From: Doryteuthis pealeii
Taxonomy: Eukaryota; Mollusca; Cephalopoda; Myopsida; Loliginidae
Direction: 5' to 3'
Length of the DNA stretch: 64,000 nt
Assembly: GCA_023376005.1 (NCBI GenBank)
Contig: CM042157.1
Location: 53,964,512 to 54,028,511 of the forward strand
Part shown: piece after piece, positions 11,030-21,219 of the stretch
How positions within the stretch are numbered: position 1 is the first letter of the stretch
Layout: each line of letters starts with the position of its first letter
Position numbers and translations under genes: made by a program
Notes under the pieces: generated by a model
The model's database searches: none
Told to the model about the DNA's origin: nothing
What the model saw: the letters and a program-made list of their open reading frames with translations, nothing else

Positions 11030-11520
11030 ATTTGTTGGTAGCTAAATGCCTTCCACTGACCTTTATATGATCTCTGTTATTGTAGATCCCTGGCAGTGAG
11101 CTCTCCATTTGGAATATATATGTTAAGCACTCAGTGGGATGTGTTTCAAATTGGCCATGTCTAGTTTGGTCAGGCATTTGTTTATTTAGGTGTTTATGTG
11201 TCAACTCAAATATGTCCATCCAATGTGGTGTTTTGAGGATGGTTTTGCTTGATGGTAAACCCATTTGGGGTCAATGTTTGGTGACACTTAATCCATTTAT
11301 CTTCGTGTATTTCTATTATCGCCGTGAATTTTGCATCTATTAATATCGTAACCATTTGAGTGGAAATGTTGTTCTACTGGCATTAAAGCATTAGTTTGTT
11401 GTAGTCTATAGATTTTAAGCTGTATCTGTATTTACTTAGTCTAAAGTAAAATGGACATTCTGTCTTTCCAATGTATAGGATTTTTTCAGCGTGTGCAATC
11501 CAGTAAATAAATTACGTTTT
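11030..11520 (-). pseudogene. Penelope-like element, GIY-YIG endonuclease relic
   Basis: Minus-strand frames give 'KNVIYLLDCTR', 'YIGKTECPFYFRLSKYRYS', 'PVEQHFHSNGYDIN', 'IHEDKWIK', 'QTLTPNGF'. This order is typical of the C-terminal GIY-YIG domain of Penelope-like retroelements: the YIG motif, then an arginine-containing helix, then 'HF.S.GH.IND'-like and 'LQTL.P.GLN'-like blocks. Several frameshifts and stops are present, and no reverse transcriptase part is attached. Dead fragment. Confidence 0.7.
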
Positions 11521-11749
11521 TGCTTCTGCAATTAAATTTCACGTAAATTTTATTTCATTTTATTTATTATTATTATTTTTTTCTTTTTGGAGAGAATGAT
11601 AAATCAAGTAATTATAAAAATATTCACATTTTTTTTAAATCATAAAATGTAAAACAGATTATTCAAAAAAATACATTTGTATTTTAGGAAATCGATTTTA
11701 ATACCTTCATATAATGTACAACAAATGAATTAGTATGAAATATTGAAGT

Positions 11750-11895
11750 TGGTTGGTTGGTTGGTTGGTTGGTTGGTTTTACGACATTTTAATACTTGGG
11801 TCATTTAATGCCGAAGTTAGTCTTTATGTAAGAAATTATATGATTTTTAAGATTTTTATTTAATAATAATAATAATAATAATAATTTGTAAATAA
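11750..11895 (-). repeat. Family C tail with (GGTT)n and (AAT)n
   Basis: Seven GGTT units followed by 'TTTTACGACATTTTAATAC', 'GGTCATTTAATGCC' and 'AGTTAGTC' match the reversed tail of family C at 23.26, 24.50 and 40.50 kb. An (AAT)n run follows at 11863-11884. Confidence 0.6.
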
Positions 11896-11924
11896 TTATA
11901 GTATTGGGTGCTTAGTGGTAGGGA

Positions 11925-12275
11925 ATGTGTTTTAGTTAAGTCCCCATTCTACAAGAACCAATATTAGCATTAACATATCTGGGATATACTAACATTGAAA
12001 ACAACGAAAGGAAAAGCAAGATAAACTCATTTGTTCATATCAAGAACATTTAATGTTTTATATATACGATATACCTCCTAGAAGTCTTAAAATGAAAGAA
12101 TACGTAAATGTATATCAACAGTTACAACTATATACATAGTGTACCATGAACAAGCAGTATGTGGAAAGGGTACAAAATATTAAAAGGCTTACTCGTAAAG
12201 ATAGCCACGTGGTTTTGCCATTTCCAGGGGCAAAAAAAAGAGAATGTGTTTCTGAAAACTATCATATGACTTCCT
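11925..12275 (+). repeat. Repeat H, uninterrupted copy
   Basis: Ordered blocks shared with 13265-13995 and 51060-51430: 'ACCAATATTAGCATTA', 'ATATACTAAC', 'AAGATAAACTCATTT', 'ACATTTAATGT', 'AAGCAGTATGTGGAAAGGG', 'TACAAA'. No coding motif and no terminal repeats were recognised. This copy lacks the SINE-A that splits the 13 kb copy. Confidence 0.6.
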
Positions 12276-12279
12276 TCGA

Positions 12280-12410
12280 ACATTCAAATATTTAAGGGGC
12301 ATAATTATTTATATCCCTAAGGCTACTTGAAACCATATAATCGCTTAAATCATTTGTATTAGATAATGAAAAGTATTGATTATAGACAAAGTGTGTGTTT
12401 TTTTTAATTG
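12280..12410 (+). repeat. Family C internal unit fragment
   Basis: 'GGCTACTTGAAACCATATAA' and 'ATTTGTATTAGATAATGAA' match the internal tandem unit seen at 60.4-61.1 and 63.1-63.3 kb. Roughly one and a half units, without head or tail. Confidence 0.5.
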
Positions 12411-12524
12411 CAATGAACATTGACTATATAAAGTTATAACAATTTAATATTTACGTATGAACCAGATTTTGCTTCTAGCGTCTAAGACAGACATGTGTTT
12501 GTCAGCTCTGGCTTTGTCGTTAGG

Positions 12525-12690
12525 GCGAGGAACAAAAACCTACATCAATCAGTTCAGTGTGGACTGGATGCCACACAGAGGACCTTTCATGAGCGATGAC
12601 TGATAGGGGTGGTTGTAGAGAGAGGGTTATGGATATCCGTGCTGTCAGCACGGCATGAGAACGATGATATAGGTTATAAACTTCATGTGG
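12525..12690 (+). pseudogene. RTE-type LINE 3' end
   Basis: 'AAAAACCTACATCAATCAG', then 'GACTGGATGCCACACAGAGG', 'CTTTCATGAGCGATGACTG', 'GAGAGAGGGTTATGG', 'ATATCCGTGCTG' encode the broken RTE C-terminal block 'TYI.Q', 'DTGC..EDL', 'DR.GW.ERV..IRA'. The tail GAACGATGAT follows. In-frame stops mark it as a relic. Confidence 0.65.
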
Positions 12691-12799
12691 TTATTGGTTG
12701 TAAAAAAACAGTTTCCTGAATTCTGCTGGGTTGTTTTTATTGAAAATATTCAGCAAAATATTGAAGTCTTTTGTTATAGACTTGAGGGATTACTATTCT

Positions 12800-12985
12800 T
12801 GTCTGCCAAGGAATTTCTGCTAATGAACTCTAGATGGCGTTGTCAAGAAGAGAGCGCGAAAGTTTCATTTTATTTTACTTGCGGCATGCCTTGAAACAAG
12901 ACATGATTCTCGTCCTTGGAGACAGGGACATTTTTCATTCCTAGCTAACCTTTATGTTGCACTAAACATGACACCACAGAATATC
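12800..12985 (+). repeat. Dispersed repeat, partner at 8.6 kb
   Basis: Second copy of the 8620-8785 repeat, sharing 'GAGAGCGCGAAAGTTTC', 'GGCATGCCTTGAAACAA' and 'ACATGACACCAC'. This copy has about 30 extra bases between 'CTTGAAACAAG' and 'GGACATTTT'. Confidence 0.6.
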
Positions 12986-13264
12986 ACACTGCACACACAA
13001 TGCCCTAAGCTTACTTGCTTACACATAGACATTTTTCATTCCACACAACCAACAACTAAGGAACACTTTCTAAAAATATAAGTCTCTCAAATTAAGTTCT
13101 CTTAGAATTTAGTTACATGTACGTATGATAAGACATTTCTATATACAACCTTTATTAACTCTTTTTGTAACTTGTTTCACTTTGTATTTTTTATTAGGTT
13201 TGCTTAATCTACTAATCAATCAAATTACTTTATGTCTTTTATTAACAGTAAACCAGTAAGTATG

Positions 13265-13995
13265 TAAAGATATTGAGTTGCTTGAAAATAGGGAAGATAT
13301 TTAGTCGTTCCCACTCATCAAGGACCAATATCATCATTAGTATATATATATATATATATATATATACTAACGCTGCTATACAAGGTCAATTTCTTAAGCA
13401 GGGTTTAACAGGTTTGAATTCAGAGTTTTCCTTCTCCTAGTCTGGTTACTAGCCAAGGTTAAAGAGCTCAGCCTACCCTATTATTTACCCATAGCTGGAA
13501 GGGGAGTAGTTGGATTCATACCTTTACCAAGAGTATTAACGCTATGTGAAATACAAACAGCTTCTTCCAGGATTTGAACTCTGGTTGACGAGTCCATTTT
13601 CTACGACTCTAACCATTACACAATGTGCCCTCATTAATATATACGTATTTCCGTTAGTATAGACTAAACACAACGGAAGAAAAGACAAGATAAGCTCATT
13701 TACACATACACATACATTAACATTTAATATATACATAATATACATATAAGTAGTATTGAATATAATAGCTTGAAATATGCAATTATTGTTCTATGAAAAA
13801 GCAGTATGTGGAAGGGGTACAAAAACGGCAAATGGCTTGATGATGGACAGAAAAATGGTATTTGCCATGTTGGTTTTATTGTTCAATGACAAGATAGGAA
13901 CAACGTCGAAGAATAGATGCAAAAGAGTATCGAGAATGGTTTTATGGTCATGTGACATTCCACAAAGCACCTAATGAACATATATATAAACCAAC
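13265..13995 (+). repeat. Repeat H copy interrupted by SINE-A
   Basis: The left part (to about 13370) and right part (from about 13633) are colinear with the uninterrupted copy at 11925-12275; the right part carries 'AAGCAGTATGTGGAAGGGG'. A (TA)n and a minus-strand SINE-A lie between. 'TCATTAGTATATA' before and 'TCATTAATATATA' after the insert look like a target duplication. Confidence 0.6.
13376..13632 (-). mobile_element. SINE-A inserted in repeat H
   Basis: Minus-strand head with B box 'GAGTTCAAATCCTGG', then 'GTATTTCACATAGCG', 'TATGGGTAAATAATAGGGTA', 'CTAGGAGAAGGAAAACTCTG', 'CCTTGTATAGCAG'. The 3' tail runs into a (TA)n tract at 13341-13366. Head to tail is near full length. Confidence 0.85.
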
Positions 13996-14274
13996 CCCTT
14001 TGCACGAGCAGGATGTGACACAAGGTCAATTTCTATTTCGTAAGCGGAGTTTGACTGGTTTGAATTCAGTTTTTCTTCTCCTAGACTGGTTACCTATGCA
14101 AGGTTAAAGAACTCAGACTGCCCTACTTTTTACCCATTGCTGGATGGAAAGTATTTGGATGCATACCTTTCCCAAGAGTATTAGCGCTATGTCAAATGCA
14201 AACAGACTCATCCAGGATTTGAACTCAGGTTGACGAGTCCATTTCCTACGACTTTAACCATTACACTAGGCGTC
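13985..14274 (-). mobile_element. SINE-A, full length
   Basis: One of the best preserved copies. On the minus strand it has an A-box region 'AGTGTAATGGTTAAAGTCG', B box 'GAGTTCAAATCCTGG', 'TTTGACATAGCGC', 'GCAATGGGTAAAAAGTAGGG' and 3' end 'AAGGGGTTGGTTTATATATA'. About 290 bp. Internal A and B boxes are the pol III promoter expected for a tRNA-derived SINE. Confidence 0.88.
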
Positions 14275-14299
14275 TATAAGTAAACAATTTAAAAAGACA

Positions 14300-14570
14300 A
14301 TACTAAAACATTCTCGTATACAACATACATACAAAATTTATCACTCGCGCAAAAGCATATTTTGTAAATTATTGCTTAATTCCAAAATAATACACAAGAG
14401 AAAACATCTGTTCAACTCAAATTCCTGTTATTTGTGTAGGAATTTGTTTGTTTTATTTATGATTAATTTCAGTATTAACATTTTATCACAGTTACCCTGA
14501 AAACTCTTATGTGACAATATTAAGTGACACTCGTTACGCATAATTTGATAAAAATTCATTCTACCTTTGT
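14300..14570 (-). repeat. Inverted partner of the 10.44 kb repeat
   Basis: Reverse complement shares 'GAGTTGAACAGATGTT', then TATTATTTTGGAATTAAGCA continuing to 'ACAAAATA', with 10440-10695. It directly follows the SINE-A at 13985-14274. Confidence 0.65.
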
Positions 14571-14574
14571 AACA

Positions 14575-15885
14575 TGGACTTCAGTGACAGTTGAAGTGTG
14601 ACTGATACGAGTAGCTAACTTCTTTGGCAGGGCTCATAAACATGCGACTGCAAACTACTTTTCTATAGCACACAGCAGAAACATTTTCATGACAAATATT
14701 TTCCTTAACTTTGGTAATTTCTCCCCTGACAATGTTTCTCCCAAAAGAAGGGTAGAAGGTACTTTAATATTTCAGTTGCTTTCAATTCAAGATCAAAAGT
14801 TGAAAAATAGAAAGAATTCAATTTTATATACAGTTTTCAAAAATCGTTCTTGGTAAGAAGTTTAGAGAAATCTACATCGACTTGTTTCAAAGACCAATTG
14901 TGGTGTTGGCAGAACCGAATTTAGACATTGGGAACCCAGGACAATTCTGGTTAGGGAACCTCTCAAATTTCCTTAACATAGAAATTAAATTAGGTATATG
15001 AAAAATAAAAATGAAATAAAAGTTAATTTCCGAAGAAAATGTTTGATATTATTCTTCTCGATTATATTGACTGCTAGAATAACGTTTACTACATTTTAAA
15101 GTTTGTATTCAACCAGAAAGTCATATAATTCTTTCCGGCTTGCAGCAAATTACCATATTGTTTTAATAATAAAACTAATCTTATAAATATTACAGGTTTC
15201 ATAAAAGGAGTGTCCCGTCTGGTAGGGCAATTACCCCCTTTCCTCACTTATAAATCCGGTCCTGAGTGTCGGAGTGACTGAGATTATAGTAAATTACCCC
15301 AAACCATCGAAGATTTTTTTTCATAACTTGAAGAAATTTGTTTTGTCTCATAACCTATGAAGAAATAGATTTGTCAACTCATATTGGCATGGGGAATGTG
15401 TACCTGAGATGACAGACAATACATACAAATCATACAAAATCTTTGAGAGCAGATTGTTAAATAAAGCGAAATTTTGTCTTTTATTACATTAATTTTGATA
15501 AAACTTTGAATTTTGTTTTCTGTTTCATGGAATTTAGTAAAATCGAAAAAAAACGGAATTTAAGTGAAAAGGGAAATTATCAAAGTAAAAGCGGAAATAA
15601 GTAAAATTTGAAGTGAAAAATCTGTCCCACAACATTTTGTAGTAATTCACATATCCCACTCAGTTAAATCATATGCATATTCATTTTGATGACAAATAGC
15701 AGATTATAGCAGATAAGTATTATAACTCGTGGGAATCACGTCCCCAAATCATCTCACTTTTGGCCTGCTGTGCCTATTGTGCCTGTCCATCGGAACGTAA
15801 TGCCCCTTTTGGGTACTCTAGTTTGAAAACCCTGTTTCTAGGATGTTCCTGACAGCTTTCTCTGATTAGCTGTAAAATTTGAAAT
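14575..15885. other. No recognisable feature
   Basis: AT-rich with moderately complex sequence; no repeat-family signature, tRNA-like element or coding motif was recognised. Some stretches (14880-14970, 15190-15260) are more GC-balanced. Confidence 0.35.
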
Positions 15886-15886
15886 T

Positions 15887-15887
<1 letters not shown>

Positions 15888-15942
<55 letters not shown>
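15888..15942. repeat. (TC)n microsatellite
   Basis: About 27 uninterrupted TC units. Confidence 0.95.
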
Positions 15943-15945
<3 letters not shown>

Positions 15946-15984
15946 CGATCTAGTTCCGGTGTACATAACAATATACTTCATACA

Positions 15985-16320
15985 AATCATAACCAACTAA
16001 TGAAAAGAGCCGCTTTTTGTTTTAGGAAGCGAGGGGGTGGGTTCAGAAATTCATGGATCTCTCCAGATCCCGGGCTGATGTACCGGCTGAACCTCCTTCT
16101 CATAGGCTCTAGTTAATGGTGTTATGTAGCAACATTAAATAACATAGCTGCACGGCTCCAAAATGAACGCCGTCATCGGGGTTTTCACTGTCCGTTTTCG
16201 ATGATCTGCAAAGACATTAATCTTGGCAAAATCCGCAGGCCAAATATATACGTAAATCCAGTGTTGGCTTTTACTGCCTCGTTATTAAGTTGACGTGATT
16301 AGAAACAGCATCAGGATATC
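15985..16320. other. GC-richer island, unassigned
   Basis: Contains 'GATCCCGGGCTGATG', 'TACCGGCTGAACC', 'GAACGCCGTCATCGGGG'. Richer in CpG than its surroundings, with no long frame and no partner in this window. Confidence 0.3.
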
Positions 16321-16666
16321 TACATTTAAGATTCCTTCTAAATATAAACGCCCCTGTTTACAGTTTCACTTTTTAATCATGCCACATTTACATGCTTTTC
16401 ATGCACGAGAGGCGTAAAGGTTATCATCATAGGAAATGTTTCTCCATGCATGTGAATGAATGAGTTTTATAGCCACTTCTCATAAGATTAGAAAAGTTAA
16501 TTCAGATTTCTATCAAGTTCTGTGCAGGTGAGGCTCATACAAATGTGAGAGCTATGCGATAAATCTAAAAATGGACAAAACAGAGCCCTTAACAATCAAA
16601 GTATCTGGATGAGGCTTAGAAATTTTGAATGATCTTCGTATGTACTTTTTGAACTCGTCATGTATG

Positions 16667-16674
<8 letters not shown>

Positions 16675-16728
<54 letters not shown>

Positions 16729-16742
16729 CTCACACACACACA
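16675..16742. repeat. (CT)n microsatellite with (CA)n end
   Basis: A run of C, then ~25 CT units, then CTCTCACACACACACA. It directly abuts a mariner tail fragment. Confidence 0.95.
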
Positions 16743-16870
16743 AGGTGTATTCAATAAGTATTGAAATTGTATTTACGAAGAAAGAAATTAATAATAGATG
16801 AAACATTAATTTTCTTCATAATTGTCTCCTTAGCATTCAATACTCTTATTCCAGTGAGTTTTCCCTTGAT
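16743..16870 (-). pseudogene. Mariner transposase C-terminal fragment
   Basis: Minus strand carries 'TTCAGGGGCGCTTCAATC', 'GGAATAAGAGTATTG' and a run through 'ACAATTATGAAGAAAA', colinear with the mariner C-terminus at 32100-32460, where it reads 'FQRCF', 'WNKY', 'CQGK'. Very short and broken. Confidence 0.5.
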
Positions 16871-17149
16871 TGAAGCGCCCCTGAAATGTATAAATCTTTA
16901 CATATATCTATACAGCTTTATTATATAAATTGCTCGGCTGTACTCATATTTTCATCTAAATTTTTTATTTTAAAACTTCAATGCCAATAACTATTGTAAT
17001 GACTAATTGTAATTTAACTATAGAAATGCATTGGGAAGGGTTTTACTAAAGGGAAGCATTGGAAAAAGTTTTATTATTAGAATGTATTGGAAAGGATTTT
17101 ACTATAGGAATGCATTTCATTAGTTGTTAAACAAATCAGTAACGTAGGT

Positions 17150-17290
17150 TAGTGACTTAGGGTACAACCAGATCACTGAGGTTAAGCAACAATCAACCTA
17201 TTCAGTACACAGATGGGTGACCACATAGTAACAGCAGGTACTTTAAGCTACCTAAGACCTGTATGTTGAATTAAGTAAACCTTAGTAAAT
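17150..17290 (+). repeat. 5S-rRNA-like repeat, unit 1
   Basis: 'AGATCACTGAGGTTAAGCAA' and 'ACACAGATGGGTGACCACAT' match the central and 3' parts of metazoan 5S rRNA, including the internal A-box and C-box promoter regions. The 5' third of 5S is poorly kept. A non-5S tail ends 'AAACCTTAGTAAATAAC'. Too diverged to be a working 5S gene; pseudogene or 5S-derived SINE. Confidence 0.7.
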
Positions 17291-17299
17291 AACAAAAAT

Positions 17300-17480
17300 C
17301 CACAATAAGTGACTTATGGTCGTCACACCCAAAGCATCATTTCTTGCAAGATCATTGAAGTTAAGCAATGATAAGTGTGTTCAGGACACAGATGGGTGAC
17401 CACTTAGTAACAACTGATACCGGAAGCAGCATTAAATCCTGCTTGTGAGACTAAGCAAATCTTAGTAAATAACACAATTT
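17300..17480 (+). repeat. 5S-rRNA-like repeat, unit 2
   Basis: Better preserved than unit 1: a 5' region 'TATGGTCGTCACACCCAAAG' resembling the 5S start, then 'AGATCATTGAAGTTAAGCAA', 'CACAGATGGGTGACCACTTA' and 'GATACCGG'. Its tail 'CTAAGCAAATCTTAGTAAAT' is homologous to the unit 1 tail, so the two are a head-to-tail duplication of a composite unit, not two independent pseudogenes. Confidence 0.75.
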
Positions 17481-17881
17481 GTATATTCATAAAAAGTTGG
17501 GTTACATGACCCATTAAATGGCAGCTAAATTTCATTAAATCTCTAATATTTTCCCTATTTTTATTTACTTTTTAAGAATTATAAAAAGTCCAAAGTCTGC
17601 AAGGAATTTTCAGAATTCTTAATTATGTTGCCTTGACAACCTCATTGACAGTTATGATATACCTCAATATTATTCCTAAAATTTAAAGTTTTTAAAAATC
17701 ATAATCTGATGAAGCTCATACTGGGTGAAATGGCAAAATAAATATATGAATACCAAATTGGTTTTCATGTCTTATTTCTCTTCTTGTCTGTCAGATATTT
17801 CATCCATATATTTATTCACAAGGCTGATGGAAAAATGTTTAAGTCTTCTTTTATATGTATAATAAGAAATATATTTGGGCC

Positions 17882-17883
<2 letters not shown>

Positions 17884-17920
<37 letters not shown>

Positions 17921-17945
17921 TAGATAGATAGATAGATAGATAGAA
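17884..17945. repeat. (TA)n(GATA)n microsatellite
   Basis: About 17 TA units then six to seven AGAT units. Confidence 0.95.
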
Positions 17946-18358
17946 AATACATTTTGTCCACTACACTGCATTTCATGCTTTTTCAGGTATGGAATATGGT
18001 GTCACTTCATGAAAATTCCATCTTGCACATAAGATATAATAATACAATTAAGTCAATGTATATATCTTAATATAACTTAATGTGGAGTAATTTTGTCCCA
18101 TATATAAAATTAACTAAAAGATATTTTAGGCATTCCACTCAGATTAACTTGGTAAATGTTAATAATAATCTTATTTTTCAGATTTTTGTAGTATTTTCAA
18201 TTTGTGAAAAGTTGTAAGATTGTATACAACCAATCAAAATGGGAGAGGCATCTCTGACCGTCTTCAGAAATCCAAACTCAGTCACAAATTTCATTCACTA
18301 TGTTAACACTGTCATTTTAGTTTTTAAATGAACAGTAATAGTAATTATTTCAAAGTGG

Positions 18359-18390
<32 letters not shown>

Positions 18391-18441
18391 GGAGAGAGAG
18401 ATGTTATGATAGCATAGATAAAAAGTTAATATATGCATATA

Positions 18442-19828
18442 CAGTGGGGGGATCAAACATCTGTACATGAACAAATTTTTGATTTATTGTATTTCCAACT
18501 AATAAATAAACATACTTTTCATATAATTAGTTGTACACAGATGTATACATACTAAATATGTATAGAAAAGAGAAGATTTAATGGATGAAAAAAGTATCTG
18601 TACAATAAAAAAAGAAAACATAATCTTCATTTAATACTTTCTAGAATAGCCATTGTTCTCTTCTACAACAACTAACCTCTTCTTCTCAATTAATGATTTG
18701 CAAATTTTAGTTGGTATTTTGTTCCATTCTTCTTTGCATATAGTCTTCAGATCCAGGATGTTTGTTGGAGCTCTCAATTGGATTGGAATTATCAAATAAC
18801 GTCACATATTCTCAATTGGGTTTAAATCTGGGATTGACATGGCCATTTCAGGATGTTTAAATTAGCCATTTCTTTGTAGATTTTGCAGTGTTCTTAGGAT
18901 CATTATCTTGTTGGAAGATCTAATCAAGATAAAGTTCAAGATTTTCAACCAAAATTATTAAATTTGCTTCCAAAATATTTTGATATGCTGCAGCATTCAT
19001 TCTACCATCTATTACTGATATGTTGCCAGTACCTTTTGCAGAAAAATATCTTCAAACCATAATGATGCCACCTCAAAATTTCCCTGTTGGAAATTTGTTC
19101 TTTGGTTTGAAGGTATCATCATCTTTCCTCCATACATGATTTCTAGAATTACATCCAGACAACTCAATTTTGGTTTCATCTCTATCCATTATACTCTTTG
19201 CCAATATGATTTTTTCTTTTTCCCAAATGAATTTCAAACTAGCATCTCTGTGTCTTTTCAATAGTAGTGGAGTTTTCCAAGGGTGCATCACTTTAAATTG
19301 TTCCTATGAATGTCATTGTTTATTGTCCGTTTAATGACACATATTCCTGATGAAAGCAAATCATCCTGCAACTCTTGAATTTTGTTTAATTTGATGCATT
19401 CATTTCCTCAAAGATCTTGAAGAAATCTTCTGTGAATCATCTGTTCTTCTTTGGTTTTCAACAGTTTTGCATTTTTATACCATGCAATTAATGAATTACA
19501 AGTAGAAAAGTGAATATTTTGGTTGTCTGAGATTTTCCTGTAATTTTTACCTTCTTTCCAGAACTTAACAATCGGTTCTTTTTGCAAATTTATCAATTCT
19601 TTACCTCTTATGATAACCTTCTTGCCCAAATATCAATTACTTTTTTCACCCATTAAAATGGATGAATTTATTTCTATCAAATCATTTTTTTTCTGTTTTC
19701 TACACATATTTAGTTATTATACATCTGTGTACATTTAATTATATGAAAAGTATGTTTATTCATTAGTTGGAAATACAATAAATTAAAAATTTGTATGTGT
19801 ACGAATATCCATTCCCCCCTCCCCACTG
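18442..19828 (-). mobile_element. Complete but inactive Tc1-like transposon
   Basis: Terminal inverted repeats begin CAGTGGGG on both sides and continue through 'TTTATTGTATTTCCAACTAA' and 'AAACATACTTTTCATATAAT', giving arms over 100 bp. Both ends are flanked by TA (18440-18441 and 19829-19830), the expected duplicated target. Length ~1.39 kb is normal for Tc1. The single transposase region on the minus strand is broken by stops and frameshifts. Confidence 0.9.
18650..19629 (-). pseudogene. Tc1-like transposase pseudogene
   Basis: Starts at 19629 with an N-terminal DNA-binding region ('YRKIS', later 'EEQMIHRRF'). It continues with 'RDETKIELSGCNSRNHVWRK', holding the first catalytic D, then 'FQQDNDPKN' (second D near 18905) and 'NPIENM' (catalytic E near 18811), so the DDE triad is still traceable. 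The D-to-E distance is a few codons short of 34, consistent with deletions. At least two stops and several frameshifts are present. Confidence 0.85.
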
Positions 19829-20092
19829 TATATAAGTTAGGATAGCATAGGCACAATGTCAATGGCTATCCTTAGTTATATCTACATATGTTCTATCATA
19901 GCTCTCTATTTCAGTCTGTTCATTATCTATCTTTCTATCTATCCCAGTCAGTCTATATCTATTTATCCAGCCATCTATCTATTTATATATATATATCTCA
20001 GTCAGTCTATATTCATATAACAATCTATTACATTTTTTAAATATCTATATACATTGATACACACAAAGCACGTGAGAAAGGACAATCAGTGT

Positions 20093-20370
20093 TAGAGGTG
20101 CATTTTAGTATAGCAGTTATTGGTATAGGAAATGGAATTGAAAACCTGAGTTCAATTTCTGGATGAGCTGGTTTGCATTTCACTTTATGTTTATATCCTT
20201 GGGAAATGTATGAGTCTATCTGTTAACCCCAGCAATTGGTAAATATTAGAGCAGAGTGGGCTCTTTAGATTTGGTTAGGTAGACAGTCTAGAAGAATGAA
20301 AACCAACTGCAATCCACTTTAAAAAAACCTGACTTTATGTCGCATCCTCCCCATGGTGGAGGAATAAATA
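20093..20370 (+). mobile_element. SINE-A, full length
   Basis: Plus-strand head 'TAGTATAGCAGTTATTGGTA' and B box 'GAGTTCAATTTCTGG', then 'TTTGCATTTCACTTTATG', 'GGTAAATATTAGAGCAGAG', 'CTAGAAGAATGAAAACC', 'ACTTTATGTCGCATCC'. The 3' end is 'GGTGGAGGAATAAATAC'. Confidence 0.8.
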
Positions 20371-20484
20371 CATACACATGCTCTACCCCAATATTGAGCA
20401 CTCTTTATTTATAGATATACCAAACTACACTATATATATATATATATATATATATACTTATTTATTTACAAAGCTTTATTTAGT

Positions 20485-20580
20485 TTTGGCAAAAAGCAGG
20501 ATGTATGGAGCACCCGGTGAGACTCAAACTCACTAGTAATGATTTCTAGTCCATTTCACTTACCATTAAACAATGCATAT
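20485..20580 (-). repeat. SINE-D fragment
   Basis: Minus strand: 'TTTAATGGTAAGTGAAATGG' (head), 'GAGTTTGAGTCTCACCGGG' (B box), 'GCTCCATACATCC'. Same layout as SINE-D at 27.69 and 53.2 kb. It lies between two SINE-A copies of opposite orientation. Confidence 0.55.
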
Positions 20581-20871
20581 ATATTTACCCAACTTCTCTG
20601 CTATGAGTAGGATACAACACAAGATCAATTTTTAAATGAAGTTTAACAGGTTTGAATTCAGTGTTTTCCTTCTCCTAGACTGGTTGCCATACTAATGTTA
20701 AAGAGCCCAATCTGCCCTACTATTCATCCATAGCTTAGGAGATTAGTTGGATGCAAACCTTTCCCAAGGATATCAGCAGAATGTGAAATGTGAACAGCTT
20801 CATCCAAGATTTGAACTCTGGTCACCATGTCCATTTCCTATGATGATAACCACTACATCACCAGCACTTCT

Positions 20872-20872
<1 letters not shown>
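20581..20872 (-). mobile_element. SINE-A, full length
   Basis: Minus-strand head with 'TGTAGTGGTTATCATCATAG' and B box 'GAGTTCAAATCTTGG', 'TTCACATTTCACATTCTG', 'CTATGGATGAATAGTAGGGC', 'CTAGGAGAAGGAAAACACTG', end 'AGAAGTTGGGTAAATATATA'. Bounded by (TA)n on the head side at 20875. Confidence 0.85.
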
Positions 20873-20874
<2 letters not shown>

Positions 20875-20917
<43 letters not shown>

Positions 20918-20936
20918 TAGATAGATAGATAGATAT
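20875..20936. repeat. (TA)n(GATA)n microsatellite
   Basis: About 20 TA units followed by (GATA)n, beside the SINE-A head. Confidence 0.95.
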
Positions 20937-21219
20937 GTCTTTTTTCTCCCATTACTTTTAATTATCTTTATTGTTATTTTTTTCTAATCCAAAACAAAAT
21001 AAAAATGAAAATGCCCCTTCCATTTGTGTAACATAATTTTGTTATCTTTGACATTTTAAATTCCATGACAAGTTTTTTGTTTTGTTTTTGTTTTTTGTTT
21101 TTTGTTTTTTTTATTTCATAATTGTCTCTCCTGTTGTGTTTTATTTTTTATTTTTTTTGCTTTTGTTTTTTCTTTCACATTGAAGTGAAATGTTAATGAG
21201 AGATCTACAAGAAAGAAGT

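Noticed and set aside
17315..17425. Possible functional 5S rRNA gene
   Set aside because: Internal regions are 5S-like but many conserved positions are changed, no terminator T-run follows, and a non-5S tail is shared with the neighbouring unit.
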